DNA of 64,000 bases from contig CP064976.1 of assembly GCA_016699445.1 (NCBI GenBank), forward strand, positions 310,001-374,000, given 5' to 3'. The stretch is from Deltaproteobacteria bacterium (lineage in GTDB: Bacteria > UBA10199 > JACPAL01 > GCA-016699445). Both the position numbers and the translations under genes were made by a program. Positions 47,557-56,562 of this stretch are shown here, in pieces; positions within the stretch are counted from its first letter, which is position 1, and each line of letters starts with the position of its first letter. The notes under the pieces were generated by a model. That model was not told the origin of the DNA and searched no databases. It saw nothing but the letters and a program-made list of their open reading frames with translations.

Positions 47557-47832
47557 TCAATCCACCCTCACTTCAGGCAGGTAAATCTGGATAGCGTCCT
47601 TTGGTAAGACATCTACTTCTGCCTTATTAATATCAGGCAGTACTTTTTTTAAGAGAGCGACAGCAGCGGTCGTTCTTTCACCAATAGAAGCGCCTGAAAC
47701 ATTACCCCTTACGACGTCTTGAAGAAAATCAATAATCTCTTCCGCGCGAATTTTTTCTCGCAATTCCTGAGTTAAAATATTTCCCATTCCTTTTTTCCTG
47801 CCAGCACCTTCTCTAAGTCCTCCTCGTGCCAT
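47557..47832 (-). CDS. Small basic element protein of unknown function
   Basis: Not identified. The 91-aa product opens MARGGLREGAGRKKG, a glycine/arginine-rich start like those of small DNA-packaging or mobilisation-related proteins. A helical part follows (LTQELREKIRAEEIIDFLQDVVRGN, then IGERTTAAVALLKKVLPDIN). This pattern recalls small phage or plasmid proteins that begin GRPKGSKN, but I cannot assign a function. It is the last gene before the right end of the element. Confidence 0.5.
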   Translation of the reverse strand: MARGGLREGAGRKKGMGNILTQELREKIRAEEIIDFLQDVVRGNVSGASIGERTTAAVALLKKVLPDINKAEVDVLPKDAIQIYLPEVRVD

Positions 47833-47891
47833 AATCTCTCCTCGCCTGTCTCACGAATGTTGTTTGATTGTTTGATATTTTTCAAAAATTT

Positions 47892-47911
47892 AAGTGTCCA
47901 AAAAGTGTCCA
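47892..47911. repeat. Possible integrase arm-type site, right copy
   Basis: Identical over 20 bases to 40275-40294, with AGTGTCCA twice. It lies 142 bases inside attR. Same orientation as the left copy. Confidence 0.5.
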
Positions 47912-48053
47912 ACGAGCCTGCTTTTTTAGCATTTTATAGCGACACATACGCTGCTTATGCTTTGCCATACTTTCCTTTATTTTTAATTGGTTAACTTCAA
48001 AACCGTGAATATATTGAACTTTTTGAATTTTGGCTATTTTGGGGGTCAGGGCT

Positions 48054-48098
48054 ATTCGTAATCAGTAGGTCGAGAGTTCGATTCTCTCTCGTGGCTAT
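48054..48098 (+). repeat. attR core, 45-bp direct repeat (3' tRNA-Thr fragment)
   Basis: Identical to 40177-40221. Only the 3' part of tRNA-Thr, from the anticodon loop on, is present, so no functional tRNA is encoded here. It marks the right end of the element and the return to host sequence; the ABC permease stop overlaps its last base. Confidence 0.9.
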
Positions 48099-48868
48099 TA
48101 GACTACCAAGCGGTTTTCCATGCGACGTATCGACCAGCGGAAAATAGCAATGGTGAGGACTGAAATCCAGAGCAAGCTGATCCAAAAACCTTCCACGATC
48201 TTTCCTGAAAATAATCCTCTCGTGATCGAGATGGGATGACTTAAAGGCAAAAGCCATGTCAGCCTTTGGACCAAAGGAGGCAGGCTGTGTGTGGGGAAAA
48301 ATGTTCCCGAAAAAATGAACATGGGTTCTAAACCTAAGGTAATATAGTAAGTGAAAAAATCATAATCTCTTGCAAACGACGTCATCAACATTCCCAAAGA
48401 CGAAAATAAAAGAGCCGTAATGATCAAAACGGGAATGGCAAACAATGCCATGGGAGAATGCACCAAGCCCATGATTGCTATTGCAGCAAACATCACACCA
48501 CCCGACAGCAAACTTTTCGTCGCTCCCCACAAAATCTCGCCGACAACGACTTCACGCACACTGACCGGAGTCATCGCAATCGAATGAAACGTCTTTTGAA
48601 TTTCCATGCGTGTGTAAGAACTATAGGTCGTTTCAAAAGAAGCACTGTGCATGATCGCCGAGCAAATCAAAGCAGGAGCTAAAAACTCAAGATAAGGAAC
48701 TCCCTCAACCTCTTTAATCAAAGCTCCAAGTCCATAACCAAAACCTACAAAATACAAAACCGGCTCACCCAAAGCTCCAAACAAACTCGTCCACCAATAA
48801 CGAGTCCATACGAGAAAATCTCGGTACCAAACCTTAAAAGCATATTTCCAAGAAATAGACTCAGTCAC
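48098..48868 (-). CDS. ABC-2 type transporter permease
   Basis: The 256-aa protein has six hydrophobic helices (for example PVLYFVGFGYGLGALI, MALFAIPVLIITALLFSSLGMLMTSFA and PMFIFSGTFFPTHSLPPLVQ) and the ABC-2 membrane motif GTFFP-x-x-x-LP. It matches the NodJ/DrrB-like exporters. Its start overlaps the ATPase stop by 8 bp, so they form one exporter. Substrate unknown: a lipid, polysaccharide or drug is typical. The stop overlaps attR by one base, showing the element was inserted just past this operon. Confidence 0.88.
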   Translation of the reverse strand: MTESISWKYAFKVWYRDFLVWTRYWWTSLFGALGEPVLYFVGFGYGLGALIKEVEGVPYLEFLAPALICSAIMHSASFETTYSSYTRMEIQKTFHSIAMTPVSVREVVVGEILWGATKSLLSGGVMFAAIAIMGLVHSPMALFAIPVLIITALLFSSLGMLMTSFARDYDFFTYYITLGLEPMFIFSGTFFPTHSLPPLVQRLTWLLPLSHPISITRGLFSGKIVEGFWISLLWISVLTIAIFRWSIRRMENRLVV

Positions 48869-49619
48869 GCAAACCCTTTCCGGTCAGTTTTAAAAACAAA
48901 TCTTCAAGATTTTTTACCCCATGTTTTTGAATCAGCTGTTTGGGATTACCTTCTTCAATAATCTTTCCATAATCAATCACCACAATGCGATCGCACAACT
49001 CTTCAGCTTCATCCATATAATGAGTTGTCAGCAAAATTGTCACACCCTTCTTCTTCAAATCATCCAAACGCTCCCACATCACGCGGCGTGATTGAGGATC
49101 CAGACCCGTTGTCGGCTCATCTAAAATTAAAATTTCAGGATCATTAATCAAAGCTCGTGCCACCAAAAGACGACGCTTCATCCCACCGGATAAATGATCA
49201 ATGGGCTGAGTGGCTTTTTCTTTCAGATGAAAAAAGTTTAAGAGTTCTTCGCATTTTTTCTCAGTTTGTTCCTTTGTGAGATCAAAATATCGGGCGAAAA
49301 TTTGCAAGTTTTGAATAACAGTCAGATCAGGATCCAAGCTCATATCCTGAGGCGCGACACCAATTTTTCTTTTAATATTTCTCAAATCATCCTGAGGAGA
49401 CATGCCAAAAATCTTCAACTCGCCTTGAGAAACAGGCGAAAAACCATAAATCATTTTCATGGTCGTGGTTTTTCCGGCGCCGTTAGGACCTAAAAACCCA
49501 AAAAACTCACCTGCATTCACATGAAAAGAAATGCCATCCACAGCGGTGAGTTCACCATATTTTTTGACAAGATTTTTGGCTTCAATGATTTTAGTTTTCT
49601 CAGTCAACGACATACCCAA
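48861..49619 (-). CDS. ABC transporter ATP-binding protein (NodI/DrrA-like)
   Basis: This 252-aa protein has all ABC motifs in order: Walker A GPNGAGKTTT (about residue 42), Q-loop GVAPQDMSLDPDLT, signature LSGGMKRRLLVARALI, Walker B ILILDEPTTGLD, and the switch His in LLTTHYMDEAE. The motif MDEAEELCDRIVVID is typical of the NodI/DrrA exporter group. It powers the permease encoded next. Its start overlaps the era end by 20 bp; starts at 49619 and 49613 are equally good. Confidence 0.93.
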   Translation of the reverse strand: MGMSLTEKTKIIEAKNLVKKYGELTAVDGISFHVNAGEFFGFLGPNGAGKTTTMKMIYGFSPVSQGELKIFGMSPQDDLRNIKRKIGVAPQDMSLDPDLTVIQNLQIFARYFDLTKEQTEKKCEELLNFFHLKEKATQPIDHLSGGMKRRLLVARALINDPEILILDEPTTGLDPQSRRVMWERLDDLKKKGVTILLTTHYMDEAEELCDRIVVIDYGKIIEEGNPKQLIQKHGVKNLEDLFLKLTGKGLRD

Positions 49620-50517
49620 ACTCTCTCAAACGATTAGGATCTTTGGTCCAATCTTTTTCCACACGCACAAAAAGTTCGAGGTAAACTTTTTGACCTAATT
49701 CTTTTTCTAATTCTAATCGCGACTCGGCGCCGATTTTTTTAATCATCTGACCACCCTTGCCGATCAGAATCGCTTTTTGGGAATCTTTTTCACACACAAT
49801 AGACGCACGGATGCGGATGAGTTTTTTCACATCTTCTTCTTTGGGCTCTTTAAATTCTTCGATATCAATAGTCACCGAGTACGGCACTTCTTCCAAAGTA
49901 AGATCCATGACTTTTTCCCGAATAATTTCTGACGCTAAGAAGCGATCATTTTGATCACTGGCTTGATCATCCGGATAATAAGCAGGATTTTCTGGCAAAT
50001 ATTTCAAAATCTCAGCTTCCACACGATCCAAACCATTTTTTTGAGTCGCCACCACAGGAATAATGACTTTGGGATTCCATGCTTTTCCACACGCTTCCAT
50101 CAAAGGCAAAAGATGATCTTTCGCAATACGATCCGCTTTATTGATCACCAAAATAATAGGACGCCCCGTCTTCTGAAGGTTTTCAAATATCTCCTGATCT
50201 TTATGAGCAATACGACCAATATGATCCGGATCGGGTTCGATCATAAAAATAAAAACATCTGCATCACTCAACACCATATGAGCCACTTCCATCATATATT
50301 CATTGAGAGAACGATGAGGCTTATGAATTCCTGGTGTGTCCAAAAAAAGAATTTGAGCGACCGGAAGCGATTTAATGCCCAAAATCCGATGACGTGTCAT
50401 CTGAGGTTTAGGAGAGACTCCTGCTAACTTTTGTCCAACAAAAGCATTCAGGAGAGTTGATTTTCCGACATTGGGCTGTCCAATAATAGCCACATAGCCA
50501 CATTTAAATTCACTCAT
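49600..50517 (-). CDS. era: GTPase Era
   Basis: The 305-aa protein has GTPase motifs G1 GQPNVGKST, G3 DTPG (FLDTPGIHKPHRSLNEYM), G4 NKAD and a C-terminal KH domain with AILIGKGGQMIKKIGAESRLELE. This is Era, which binds the 3' end of 16S rRNA and helps mature the small ribosomal subunit at the inner membrane. Its start overlaps the rnc stop in ATGA (50514-50517), the classic rnc-era pair. No disruption. Confidence 0.97.
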   Translation of the reverse strand: MSEFKCGYVAIIGQPNVGKSTLLNAFVGQKLAGVSPKPQMTRHRILGIKSLPVAQILFLDTPGIHKPHRSLNEYMMEVAHMVLSDADVFIFMIEPDPDHIGRIAHKDQEIFENLQKTGRPIILVINKADRIAKDHLLPLMEACGKAWNPKVIIPVVATQKNGLDRVEAEILKYLPENPAYYPDDQASDQNDRFLASEIIREKVMDLTLEEVPYSVTIDIEEFKEPKEEDVKKLIRIRASIVCEKDSQKAILIGKGGQMIKKIGAESRLELEKELGQKVYLELFVRVEKDWTKDPNRLREFGYVVD

Positions 50518-51206
50518 AATTTTTGTAATCTTTCTAAAGCTTCTTTTGCGGCTTGTTGTTCTGCTTCTTTCTTATTGCGCCCGACCCCTCGGCCCATCAG
50601 CTCCTGACGTATATAAAGCTCAACATCAAATACTTTATCATGATCCGGTCCACTCTCTTTAGCTAAACGGTAACGGGGCACTGAATGGTAGAGCTCCTGA
50701 GATTTTTCCTGCAAATCTGTTTTATAATCCTTAAAGAAATTTTCAGGAGATTGATCCCCCAATAAATTTTCATAATGCTTATGAACAAAATCAATCGACT
50801 TCGAAAAGCCACGATCTTGATAAATAGCTCCTAAAATCGCTTCAAAAGCGTCGGCTAAAAGAGAGTCCTTCTCACGGCCACCTGTCTGCTCTTCCCCTTT
50901 TCCCAATAATAAAAACTCACCCAAGCGAAAATCACGTGCTATATGAGCGAGTTGCTTTTCATTCACAATAGCCGCTCGTAGCTTGGATAACTTCCCTTCT
51001 GAAAATGTGGGATACTTATTGACGAGCAGCTCACTCACCGTCAGCTCTAAAACAGCATCTCCCAAAAACTCGAGACGCTCATTATGCTCCTCGGGCGGCA
51101 TTTTATTTTCGTTTGCGAAGGATTTGTGGGTGATCGCTCGATTGAGCAATTCTTTTTTCTTAAAACGATAACCCAAAAGCCCTTCGAGCTTTTTTAATTG
51201 GTCCAT
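50514..51206 (-). CDS. rnc: Ribonuclease III
   Basis: From the ATG at 51206 this is 230 aa (a GTG at 51218 is an alternative). It has the signature HNERLEFLGDAVLEL (about residues 38-52) with the catalytic Glu/Asp residues, KGEEQTGGREKDSLLADAFEAILGAIYQD, and the C-terminal dsRNA-binding domain ending in GRNKKEAEQQAAKEALERL. It processes rRNA precursors and double-stranded RNA. The coupling with era is normal. Confidence 0.97.
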   Translation of the reverse strand: MDQLKKLEGLLGYRFKKKELLNRAITHKSFANENKMPPEEHNERLEFLGDAVLELTVSELLVNKYPTFSEGKLSKLRAAIVNEKQLAHIARDFRLGEFLLLGKGEEQTGGREKDSLLADAFEAILGAIYQDRGFSKSIDFVHKHYENLLGDQSPENFFKDYKTDLQEKSQELYHSVPRYRLAKESGPDHDKVFDVELYIRQELMGRGVGRNKKEAEQQAAKEALERLQKL

Positions 51207-51222
51207 AAACAATTCCACGAAA

Positions 51223-52323
51223 CTATTCCACGATCGGCTTTTCTATGGTGCCTCCACCTAAAAGCTCATCATTGCGGTAAAAAACAACAGCTTGGCCAGG
51301 AGATACGGAGCTTTCTGGTTCGACAAAATCTAACCTCACAGAATCATCAGGGTTGATATGCACAAATGCCTTGGCGCCTTTATGCCTATAACGAATTTTT
51401 GCTTCCACCATCTGCCCTGATGTCACAAACTCTCGGTGAACCCAGCTTACTTTTTGAGCCACTAAACCTTTGCTCACCAAGCCATCTTTATCTGAAAGAA
51501 CGATTTCATTTTTTTCTACATTGATCAGCTTCACATACGCTCTCTCACCAAAAGCTACTCCCAAACCACGTCTCTGCCCGACTGTATAAGCATGAACACC
51601 GCGATGCTGACCTAGTACATCTCCTGATTCTGAAACAAAATTGCCTGGGGTTCCCTTATAAACAGGAAGCTCATTCTCAATAAAAGACGCGTAGTCATTA
51701 TCTGGGACAAAACAAATTTCCTGACTCTCAGCCTTGTCAGCGGTCTTAATATCTGCCGATCGTGCAAACTCACGCACTTCTTCCTTTGTGTATTTACCGA
51801 TTGGAAACAAAACATGCTCGAGTTGTTCCTGACCAAGCTTATACAAAAAATAAGACTGATCTTTTTCGCGATCGCGAGCCTTCATCAGATGGTATTTACC
51901 CAAAGTATCACGCGTCTTGACGGCGTAATGACCTGTTGCCAAGTAATAGGCCCCAAGCTCACGGGCCTTTTTCAAGAGAGCAGCAAACTTCAACTGACTA
52001 TTACATTCCACACAAGGATTCGGCGTACGACCTTGAGAATATTCTTTTCCAAAATAATCGATTACTTTTTCTGAAAACTCTTCGGTAAAATTAATAGGGT
52101 AAAAAGGAATATCCAGTTGCTGACACACACGGCGAGCATCGTTGATGTCATAGGCTGTACAACAAGTACCACCTTCTCGTGAGTCCATGTGAGGGGTTTC
52201 ATGAGTTTTCATAGAAATCCCAATCACCTCAAGACCTTGCTCTTTCAAAAGCAATGCCGCTACCGAGCTATCCACCCCTCCACTCATAGCAACGACAGCC
52301 AAATTTTTAGACATCACAGGCAT
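51223..52323 (-). CDS. mnmA: tRNA-specific 2-thiouridylase MnmA
   Basis: The ATG at 52323 is chosen because AAGGAAGG lies just before it; the frame is open to 52359. The protein (about 366 aa) has the PP-loop AMSGGVDSSVAALLL, the N-terminal EGGTCCTAYDINDARRVCQQLDIPFYPI, and CVECNSQLKF with the first catalytic Cys. Later ESQEICFVPD carries the second Cys. A C-terminal beta-barrel domain follows. It adds sulfur to U34 of Lys, Glu and Gln tRNAs, using sulfur relayed from the cysteine desulfurase encoded just upstream. Confidence 0.95.
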   Translation of the reverse strand: MPVMSKNLAVVAMSGGVDSSVAALLLKEQGLEVIGISMKTHETPHMDSREGGTCCTAYDINDARRVCQQLDIPFYPINFTEEFSEKVIDYFGKEYSQGRTPNPCVECNSQLKFAALLKKARELGAYYLATGHYAVKTRDTLGKYHLMKARDREKDQSYFLYKLGQEQLEHVLFPIGKYTKEEVREFARSADIKTADKAESQEICFVPDNDYASFIENELPVYKGTPGNFVSESGDVLGQHRGVHAYTVGQRRGLGVAFGERAYVKLINVEKNEIVLSDKDGLVSKGLVAQKVSWVHREFVTSGQMVEAKIRYRHKGAKAFVHINPDDSVRLDFVEPESSVSPGQAVVFYRNDELLGGGTIEKPIVE

Positions 52324-52359
52324 GTTGATTCCTTCCTTAAGACTTTCTGAGACCAGCAA

Positions 52360-53481
52360 TCACTTCAGGAACGATTTTAAAACTGTTTCTATTTCAGACT
52401 CAGTTGTCGATTTCCCCAATGAAAATCGAATCACTCCCTTAGCTTCGCCGCGATTGACCCCCATGGCCAAAAGTACGTGCGAAGGTTCCACTGCTCCAGA
52501 GGCGCAAGCGGAGCCTGATGACACAGCAATCCCCTCCCGATCAAGTGCAATGATGCCCATTTCACTCTCTACCCCTTCAAAAGTCATACTGAGTGTATTG
52601 GCTACACGTGAGCCTTCATCTCCTTGAACATGAGATTGAGGAATTTGGGCTAATCCCGACTCTAGTTTTTGACGTAAAATTTTGATGCGTGAATTGTCAT
52701 TTTTTAAATCAATTTTTTCAACAGCTTGGGCAAAACCAACAATTCCGGGAAGATTTTCAGTTCCACCGCGTTTTTCCATCTCCTGAGCCCCACCGGTATG
52801 GCAGGAAGCCACCTTAACCCCACTTAGAATATAAAGCGCTCCCACCCCTTTAGGCCCATAGATTTTATGGGCTGATAACGACATGAGATCCACAGGGATT
52901 TTTGACAGGTTAATTTCTAGTTTTCCTAAAGCTTGAACCGCATCCACATGAAAGAGTATTTTTTGAGACCGGACCCAATGGCCAATAGCTTCTATGGGGT
53001 AAATATTTCCGATCTCGTTATTCACCCACATCATGGAAATCAAAAATGTCGTTGGTCGCAGTGCTTTTTGAAAATCCTCAAGTTTCACACGACCCTTAGA
53101 ATCTACACCCACCAAAGTCACTTCAAGACGACCTTCTTTTTTCAACTCTTCTAGAGTCTCCAAAACCGCTTTATGCTCTACAGCTGTGGTGATGATGTGA
53201 GGCTTGCCCAACTTTAAAAGTCCGGGATCTATTTTCTGAAGAGAACCTCTCAGAGCTAGATTGATACTCTCGGTACCACCACTGGTAAAAAACAGCTCGT
53301 CTTCCGAAGCGCCAATTGTTTGGCTAATCTTTTCTCGCGAATCCTCTAGGATTTTTCGTGCCTTACGTCCCAAACCATGAAGACTGGATGGATTGCCAAA
53401 CTGATCAGAAAGACAATCTATCATGGCCTCACGCACATCAGCATCCACAGGGGTAGTCGCATTATGATCCAAGTAAATCAT
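52360..53481 (-). CDS. Cysteine desulfurase (NifS/IscS family)
   Basis: The 373-aa PLP enzyme begins MIYLDHNATTPVD and has GNPSSLHGLGRKA, the FTSGGTESIN motif, VDAVQALGKLEINLSKIPVDLMSLSAHKIYGPKGVG with the PLP Lys, and SSGSACASGAVEPSHVL with the catalytic Cys. It takes sulfur from cysteine as a persulfide for tRNA thiolation and Fe-S clusters. It sits next to mnmA and probably serves as its sulfur donor; IscS and NifS cannot be told apart here, so no symbol. Confidence 0.93.
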   Translation of the reverse strand: MIYLDHNATTPVDADVREAMIDCLSDQFGNPSSLHGLGRKARKILEDSREKISQTIGASEDELFFTSGGTESINLALRGSLQKIDPGLLKLGKPHIITTAVEHKAVLETLEELKKEGRLEVTLVGVDSKGRVKLEDFQKALRPTTFLISMMWVNNEIGNIYPIEAIGHWVRSQKILFHVDAVQALGKLEINLSKIPVDLMSLSAHKIYGPKGVGALYILSGVKVASCHTGGAQEMEKRGGTENLPGIVGFAQAVEKIDLKNDNSRIKILRQKLESGLAQIPQSHVQGDEGSRVANTLSMTFEGVESEMGIIALDREGIAVSSGSACASGAVEPSHVLLAMGVNRGEAKGVIRFSLGKSTTESEIETVLKSFLK

Positions 53482-53529
53482 AGGCCGCTACTGACTTGAA
53501 ATAGGCTTTCTGGCAAGAAGGAAGGTGCT

Positions 53530-53562
53530 AAAAACCCCTGAGTTTTATACTCAGGGGTTTTT
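53530..53562 (-). terminator. Intrinsic terminator of the Cys-repeat protein gene
   Basis: AAAAACCCCTGAGT pairs with ACTCAGGGGTTTTT around a TTTAT loop. The 14-bp stem ends in a run of T on the minus strand. It lies 31 bp past the stop of the gene at 53593 and before the desulfurase start. It is also symmetrical enough to act in both directions. Confidence 0.85.
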
Positions 53563-53592
53563 ATGTTTCAAACATCACTTCTGAAGTCTGAA

Positions 53593-55302
53593 TTAGAATA
53601 CCAAAGAACAGCCTCCTCCAGAAGCTGAGGGTTCAGCATTCACCGCACCAACGACGTCATTTGTAGAGGAATCTGAAGTTTGAGATTCAGGAACAACAGT
53701 GTCGCCACCACTACCACCTGTTTCTTCAGAACTTCCAGCCATTCCACCACTTCCACCGCTGCCACCACTACCGATAGCAACTGACATGCATGAGTTGGAG
53801 CATCCATCATCATCAATGCTATTCCCATCATCGCATTGTTCGCCAGCTTCAGTAATGAGATTACCACACACTGGATCCGTGGCTTCATTTAAGCAGAGAC
53901 TGCTGCAGCCATCATTATCTGACATGTTGCCATCATCACATTGTTCACCGGGACCAACAACTTGGTCACCACAAATACTGTTGGAACAATTATTTTTGCA
54001 GGCATCTGTGTTCACTGTATTGCCGTCATCACATTGTTCACCCTCTTCGACGATATGATTACCACACACAGGAGCTATTACAGGTTCATCTTGGCATGTA
54101 CTGCTGCAACCATCATGATTGCGCGCATTTCCGTCATCACATTGTTCACCGGGACCTACGGAACCATCACCGCAGACATTGGTGAAGCAATTATTACGGC
54201 AGGCATCATGATCGTTGAAGTTTCCATCATCGCACTGTTCTGTGCCTTCAGGAATACCATCACCGCAGATAATATTTTCACAAACTAAGCAATTATCGCT
54301 GCAACCATCATGGTTAATATGATTACCATCATCGCAAAGCTCACGACCATGCATAAGGACATGATCTCCACAGACATTCAGTTCGCAATTATTTTTGCAC
54401 ACGTCATTATTGTTTGTATTCCCATCATCGCATTCTTCACCAGGACCAATGATGCCATCGCCACAAACATTCGGGGTACAATCATTTTTGCAAATATCAC
54501 CATTCATAAAATTGCCATCATCACAGGTTTCACCTGCAGCAATTTCATTCACGCCATTTCCACAGCGTGGGCAAAGCTCACAATTACTTGCACAGCCATC
54601 ATCTTCATTGAGATTGGCATCATCGCATTCTTCACCAGGGCCAACCACATTATCTCCACAAACTGCTGTCGCACAACTATTGCGGCAAGCATCTGTATCG
54701 ATAGAATTTCCATCATCACACTGCTCTCCGAAATCAACAATAGCATTACCACATTCAGGCAACGTACAATTGGCTTCGCATCCATCTCCATTCAAAACAT
54801 TCCCATCATCACATTGTTCATCTGCCGTTGCTACAATCCCATCACCACAGACAGAAACTCTGCAGAAATTGGTACAGCCATCGGTATTAATGCGATTAGC
54901 GTCATCACATTGCTCTCCAGGACCCACAACATTGTCGCCACAAATGGCAATGGTACAATCATTCTTGCACGCATCGTTGTTATTACGGTTTCCATCATCG
55001 CATTGTTCAAACATGGGGTTTAAAACACCATCACCGCACACAGACGTCGGACCAGGAGCTAAAAGACATCTGGAAGAACACACGGTACAACTAGCAACAC
55101 CACGAGGACAGCCTTCTGTCACTGTGTTGCCATCATCACATTGTTCTCCAGGCCCCAAAATACTATCTCCACAAATAGCACAAGCCATCGTATCGCACGT
55201 GGCTTGAGCTGATTTCAAAGGCAACAATGTCATCAAACACAAAATGAGCACTGCCGGACAAAGATACCTCTTCAGTTTTATTTTAAAATCGTTGCGACTC
55301 AT
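53593..55302 (-). CDS. Secreted Cys-rich DUF4215 repeat protein (14 repeats)
   Basis: The 569-aa protein has a positively charged start, a hydrophobic signal stretch (YLCPAVLILCLMTLLPLKSAQA), then 14 tandem units of about 35-40 residues with the pattern CGDG...GEQCDDGN...(D)GC..C, the DUF4215 / Myxococcus Cys-rich repeat. The acidic QCDDGN loop may bind calcium. A Gly/Ser-rich linker (GSGGSGGMAGSSEETGGSGGD) leads to a C-terminal GGGCSLVF, close to the Cys-containing tails of MYXO-CTERM-like sorting signals. The protein should be exported and extracellular or surface-bound; disulfides are expected. It could be a substrate of the type II system (inference). It is followed by a strong terminator. 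Confidence 0.9.
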   Translation of the reverse strand: MSRNDFKIKLKRYLCPAVLILCLMTLLPLKSAQATCDTMACAICGDSILGPGEQCDDGNTVTEGCPRGVASCTVCSSRCLLAPGPTSVCGDGVLNPMFEQCDDGNRNNNDACKNDCTIAICGDNVVGPGEQCDDANRINTDGCTNFCRVSVCGDGIVATADEQCDDGNVLNGDGCEANCTLPECGNAIVDFGEQCDDGNSIDTDACRNSCATAVCGDNVVGPGEECDDANLNEDDGCASNCELCPRCGNGVNEIAAGETCDDGNFMNGDICKNDCTPNVCGDGIIGPGEECDDGNTNNNDVCKNNCELNVCGDHVLMHGRELCDDGNHINHDGCSDNCLVCENIICGDGIPEGTEQCDDGNFNDHDACRNNCFTNVCGDGSVGPGEQCDDGNARNHDGCSSTCQDEPVIAPVCGNHIVEEGEQCDDGNTVNTDACKNNCSNSICGDQVVGPGEQCDDGNMSDNDGCSSLCLNEATDPVCGNLITEAGEQCDDGNSIDDDGCSNSCMSVAIGSGGSGGSGGMAGSSEETGGSGGDTVVPESQTSDSSTNDVVGAVNAEPSASGGGCSLVF

Positions 55303-55342
55303 AGGTTATTCCTTTTTAGGCTTCATTGGATTCACCTCGTTG

Positions 55343-55621
55343 TCAGCGAGATGCTAAAAGATAAAAGCTCTTCATGTTTTTTTCATCAATACCTCCATCC
55401 GCCCAAATGGGAAAAAAGATCCCAAGAATCTCAAGAGTCCCACGACGTCCAAGACCTAAAACAATGAATGAGATAAGAGCATTGGTGGCGTATAGAAGAA
55501 TAAAGAAAACAAAATATCGGGGATGAACTGAATTATGAGTAATAGAAAGTCTTAGGGGATTCTTAAAGAGACTGACAAGCCAAGTACTTACTAGAAAGAG
55601 TTCTTTTGAGAGATTTTTCAA
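55343..55621 (-). CDS. Possible small membrane protein
   Basis: Not recognised. The 92-aa frame contains YFVFFILLYATNALISFIVLGLG (a membrane helix) and a second weaker hydrophobic stretch (TLEILGIFFPIWADGG). It overlaps the end of HMG-CoA lyase by 59 bp in another frame, so either the start is further in or the frame is chance. It lies in a 260-bp gap before the DUF4215 gene. I report it with caution; no ribosome-binding site was found. Confidence 0.35.
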   Translation of the reverse strand: MKNLSKELFLVSTWLVSLFKNPLRLSITHNSVHPRYFVFFILLYATNALISFIVLGLGRRGTLEILGIFFPIWADGGIDEKNMKSFYLLASR

Positions 55622-56462
55622 TCAAGCGAGAAGCCGCAACAACTTGATCCAAATCCACTCCTGTCTGAATTCCCATACCATGCAGCATGTAGAGAACATC
55701 TTCTGTCGCGACATTTCCCGAAGCTCCGGGAGCATAAGGACAACCACCCAATCCACCTGCAGAAGAATCAATAATGGAAATTCCCATTTCCAGAGATTTG
55801 AGAATATTGGCTAAAGCCGTGCCCCGTGTATCATGAAAATGCACAGCGAGTTTTGCGACCTCTTGAGTCTTCAACAAAAGTGACAAAAGCTTTTCCACAT
55901 CGGTCGGCACTGCAGCTCCGATCGTATCTCCCAAGGATACTTCATCCACACCAGCATCCAAAAGACTCTGAACAACGGGAAGCACTTTTTCAGGAGCTAT
56001 TTTACCTTCATAAGGACAAGCGACAACAGTCGACACATACCCCCGCACAGAAATCTTTTCCTGCTGCGCTTTTTGAATTATTTCACGAATACCAATCAAC
56101 GACTCAGCCACTGTCATATTAATATTCTTCTGATTAAACCCATCAGACGCTGCGGTGAAGACAGCAATCTCTTTCACACCCAATCCTATCGCACGCTCTA
56201 AGCCTTTGAGATTCGGCACGAGACACGGATACTGAACACCTTTTTTCTTTTGAATTTTGGAATACACTTCCGACACATCAGACAGCTGCGGCACCCACTT
56301 GGGATGCACAAACGAGCTCACTTCAATCACACTCAGTCCACTTTCAGACAAAGCATCAATGAAACGAATTTTATCTTCAGAAGGAATAATTTCTTTCTCG
56401 TTTTGCAATCCATCACGAGGACCGACTTCGACGATTTTTACTTTTTGTGGGTATGAGGACAT
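55563..56462 (-). CDS. mvaB: Hydroxymethylglutaryl-CoA lyase
   Basis: The 299-aa TIM-barrel protein has VGPRDGLQNEKEIIP (residues 13-27, with the catalytic Arg-Asp), EVSSFVHPKWVPQLSD, VHFHDTRGTALANI (metal-binding His-x-His) and GGLGGCPYAPGASGNVATEDV, the signature Cys loop. The enzyme cleaves HMG-CoA to acetoacetate and acetyl-CoA, the last step of leucine breakdown. It lies 1.7 kb downstream of the carboxylase genes, separated by hipBA on the opposite strand. The symbol could also be liuE. Confidence 0.95.
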   Translation of the reverse strand: MSSYPQKVKIVEVGPRDGLQNEKEIIPSEDKIRFIDALSESGLSVIEVSSFVHPKWVPQLSDVSEVYSKIQKKKGVQYPCLVPNLKGLERAIGLGVKEIAVFTAASDGFNQKNINMTVAESLIGIREIIQKAQQEKISVRGYVSTVVACPYEGKIAPEKVLPVVQSLLDAGVDEVSLGDTIGAAVPTDVEKLLSLLLKTQEVAKLAVHFHDTRGTALANILKSLEMGISIIDSSAGGLGGCPYAPGASGNVATEDVLYMLHGMGIQTGVDLDQVVAASRLIEKSLKRTLSSKYLACQSL

Positions 56463-56562
56463 GATTTAGAACTGGTGACACAAAAATATAATCCTTGGCA
56501 AGGTTGGATTCATAAGAGATTTAATTCTAGTACGTATAATATAATTGCCATAATATAAATAT

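Noticed and set aside
48054..48098. Second tRNA-Thr gene.
   Set aside because: Only the 3' part from the anticodon loop is present; no D arm or acceptor 5' strand. It is the attR copy.
47997..48257. 86-aa minus-strand ORF across attR.
   Set aside because: It is a chance join of antisense tRNA fragment and permease sequence. It is useful only because its end shows what the integrase tail would be after excision.
53640..53888. 82-aa minus-strand frame inside the DUF4215 gene.
   Set aside because: Out-of-frame translation of the repeat region without its own ribosome-binding site.
53699..55207. Several long open frames on the plus strand opposite the DUF4215 gene (up to 270 aa).
   Set aside because: They follow the period of the Cys repeats on the other strand and have low-complexity translations; the minus-strand gene has signal peptide, motifs and terminator.
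56250..56469. Two plus-strand ORFs (68 and 70 aa) before hipB.
   Set aside because: They are antisense to the conserved N-terminus of HMG-CoA lyase.
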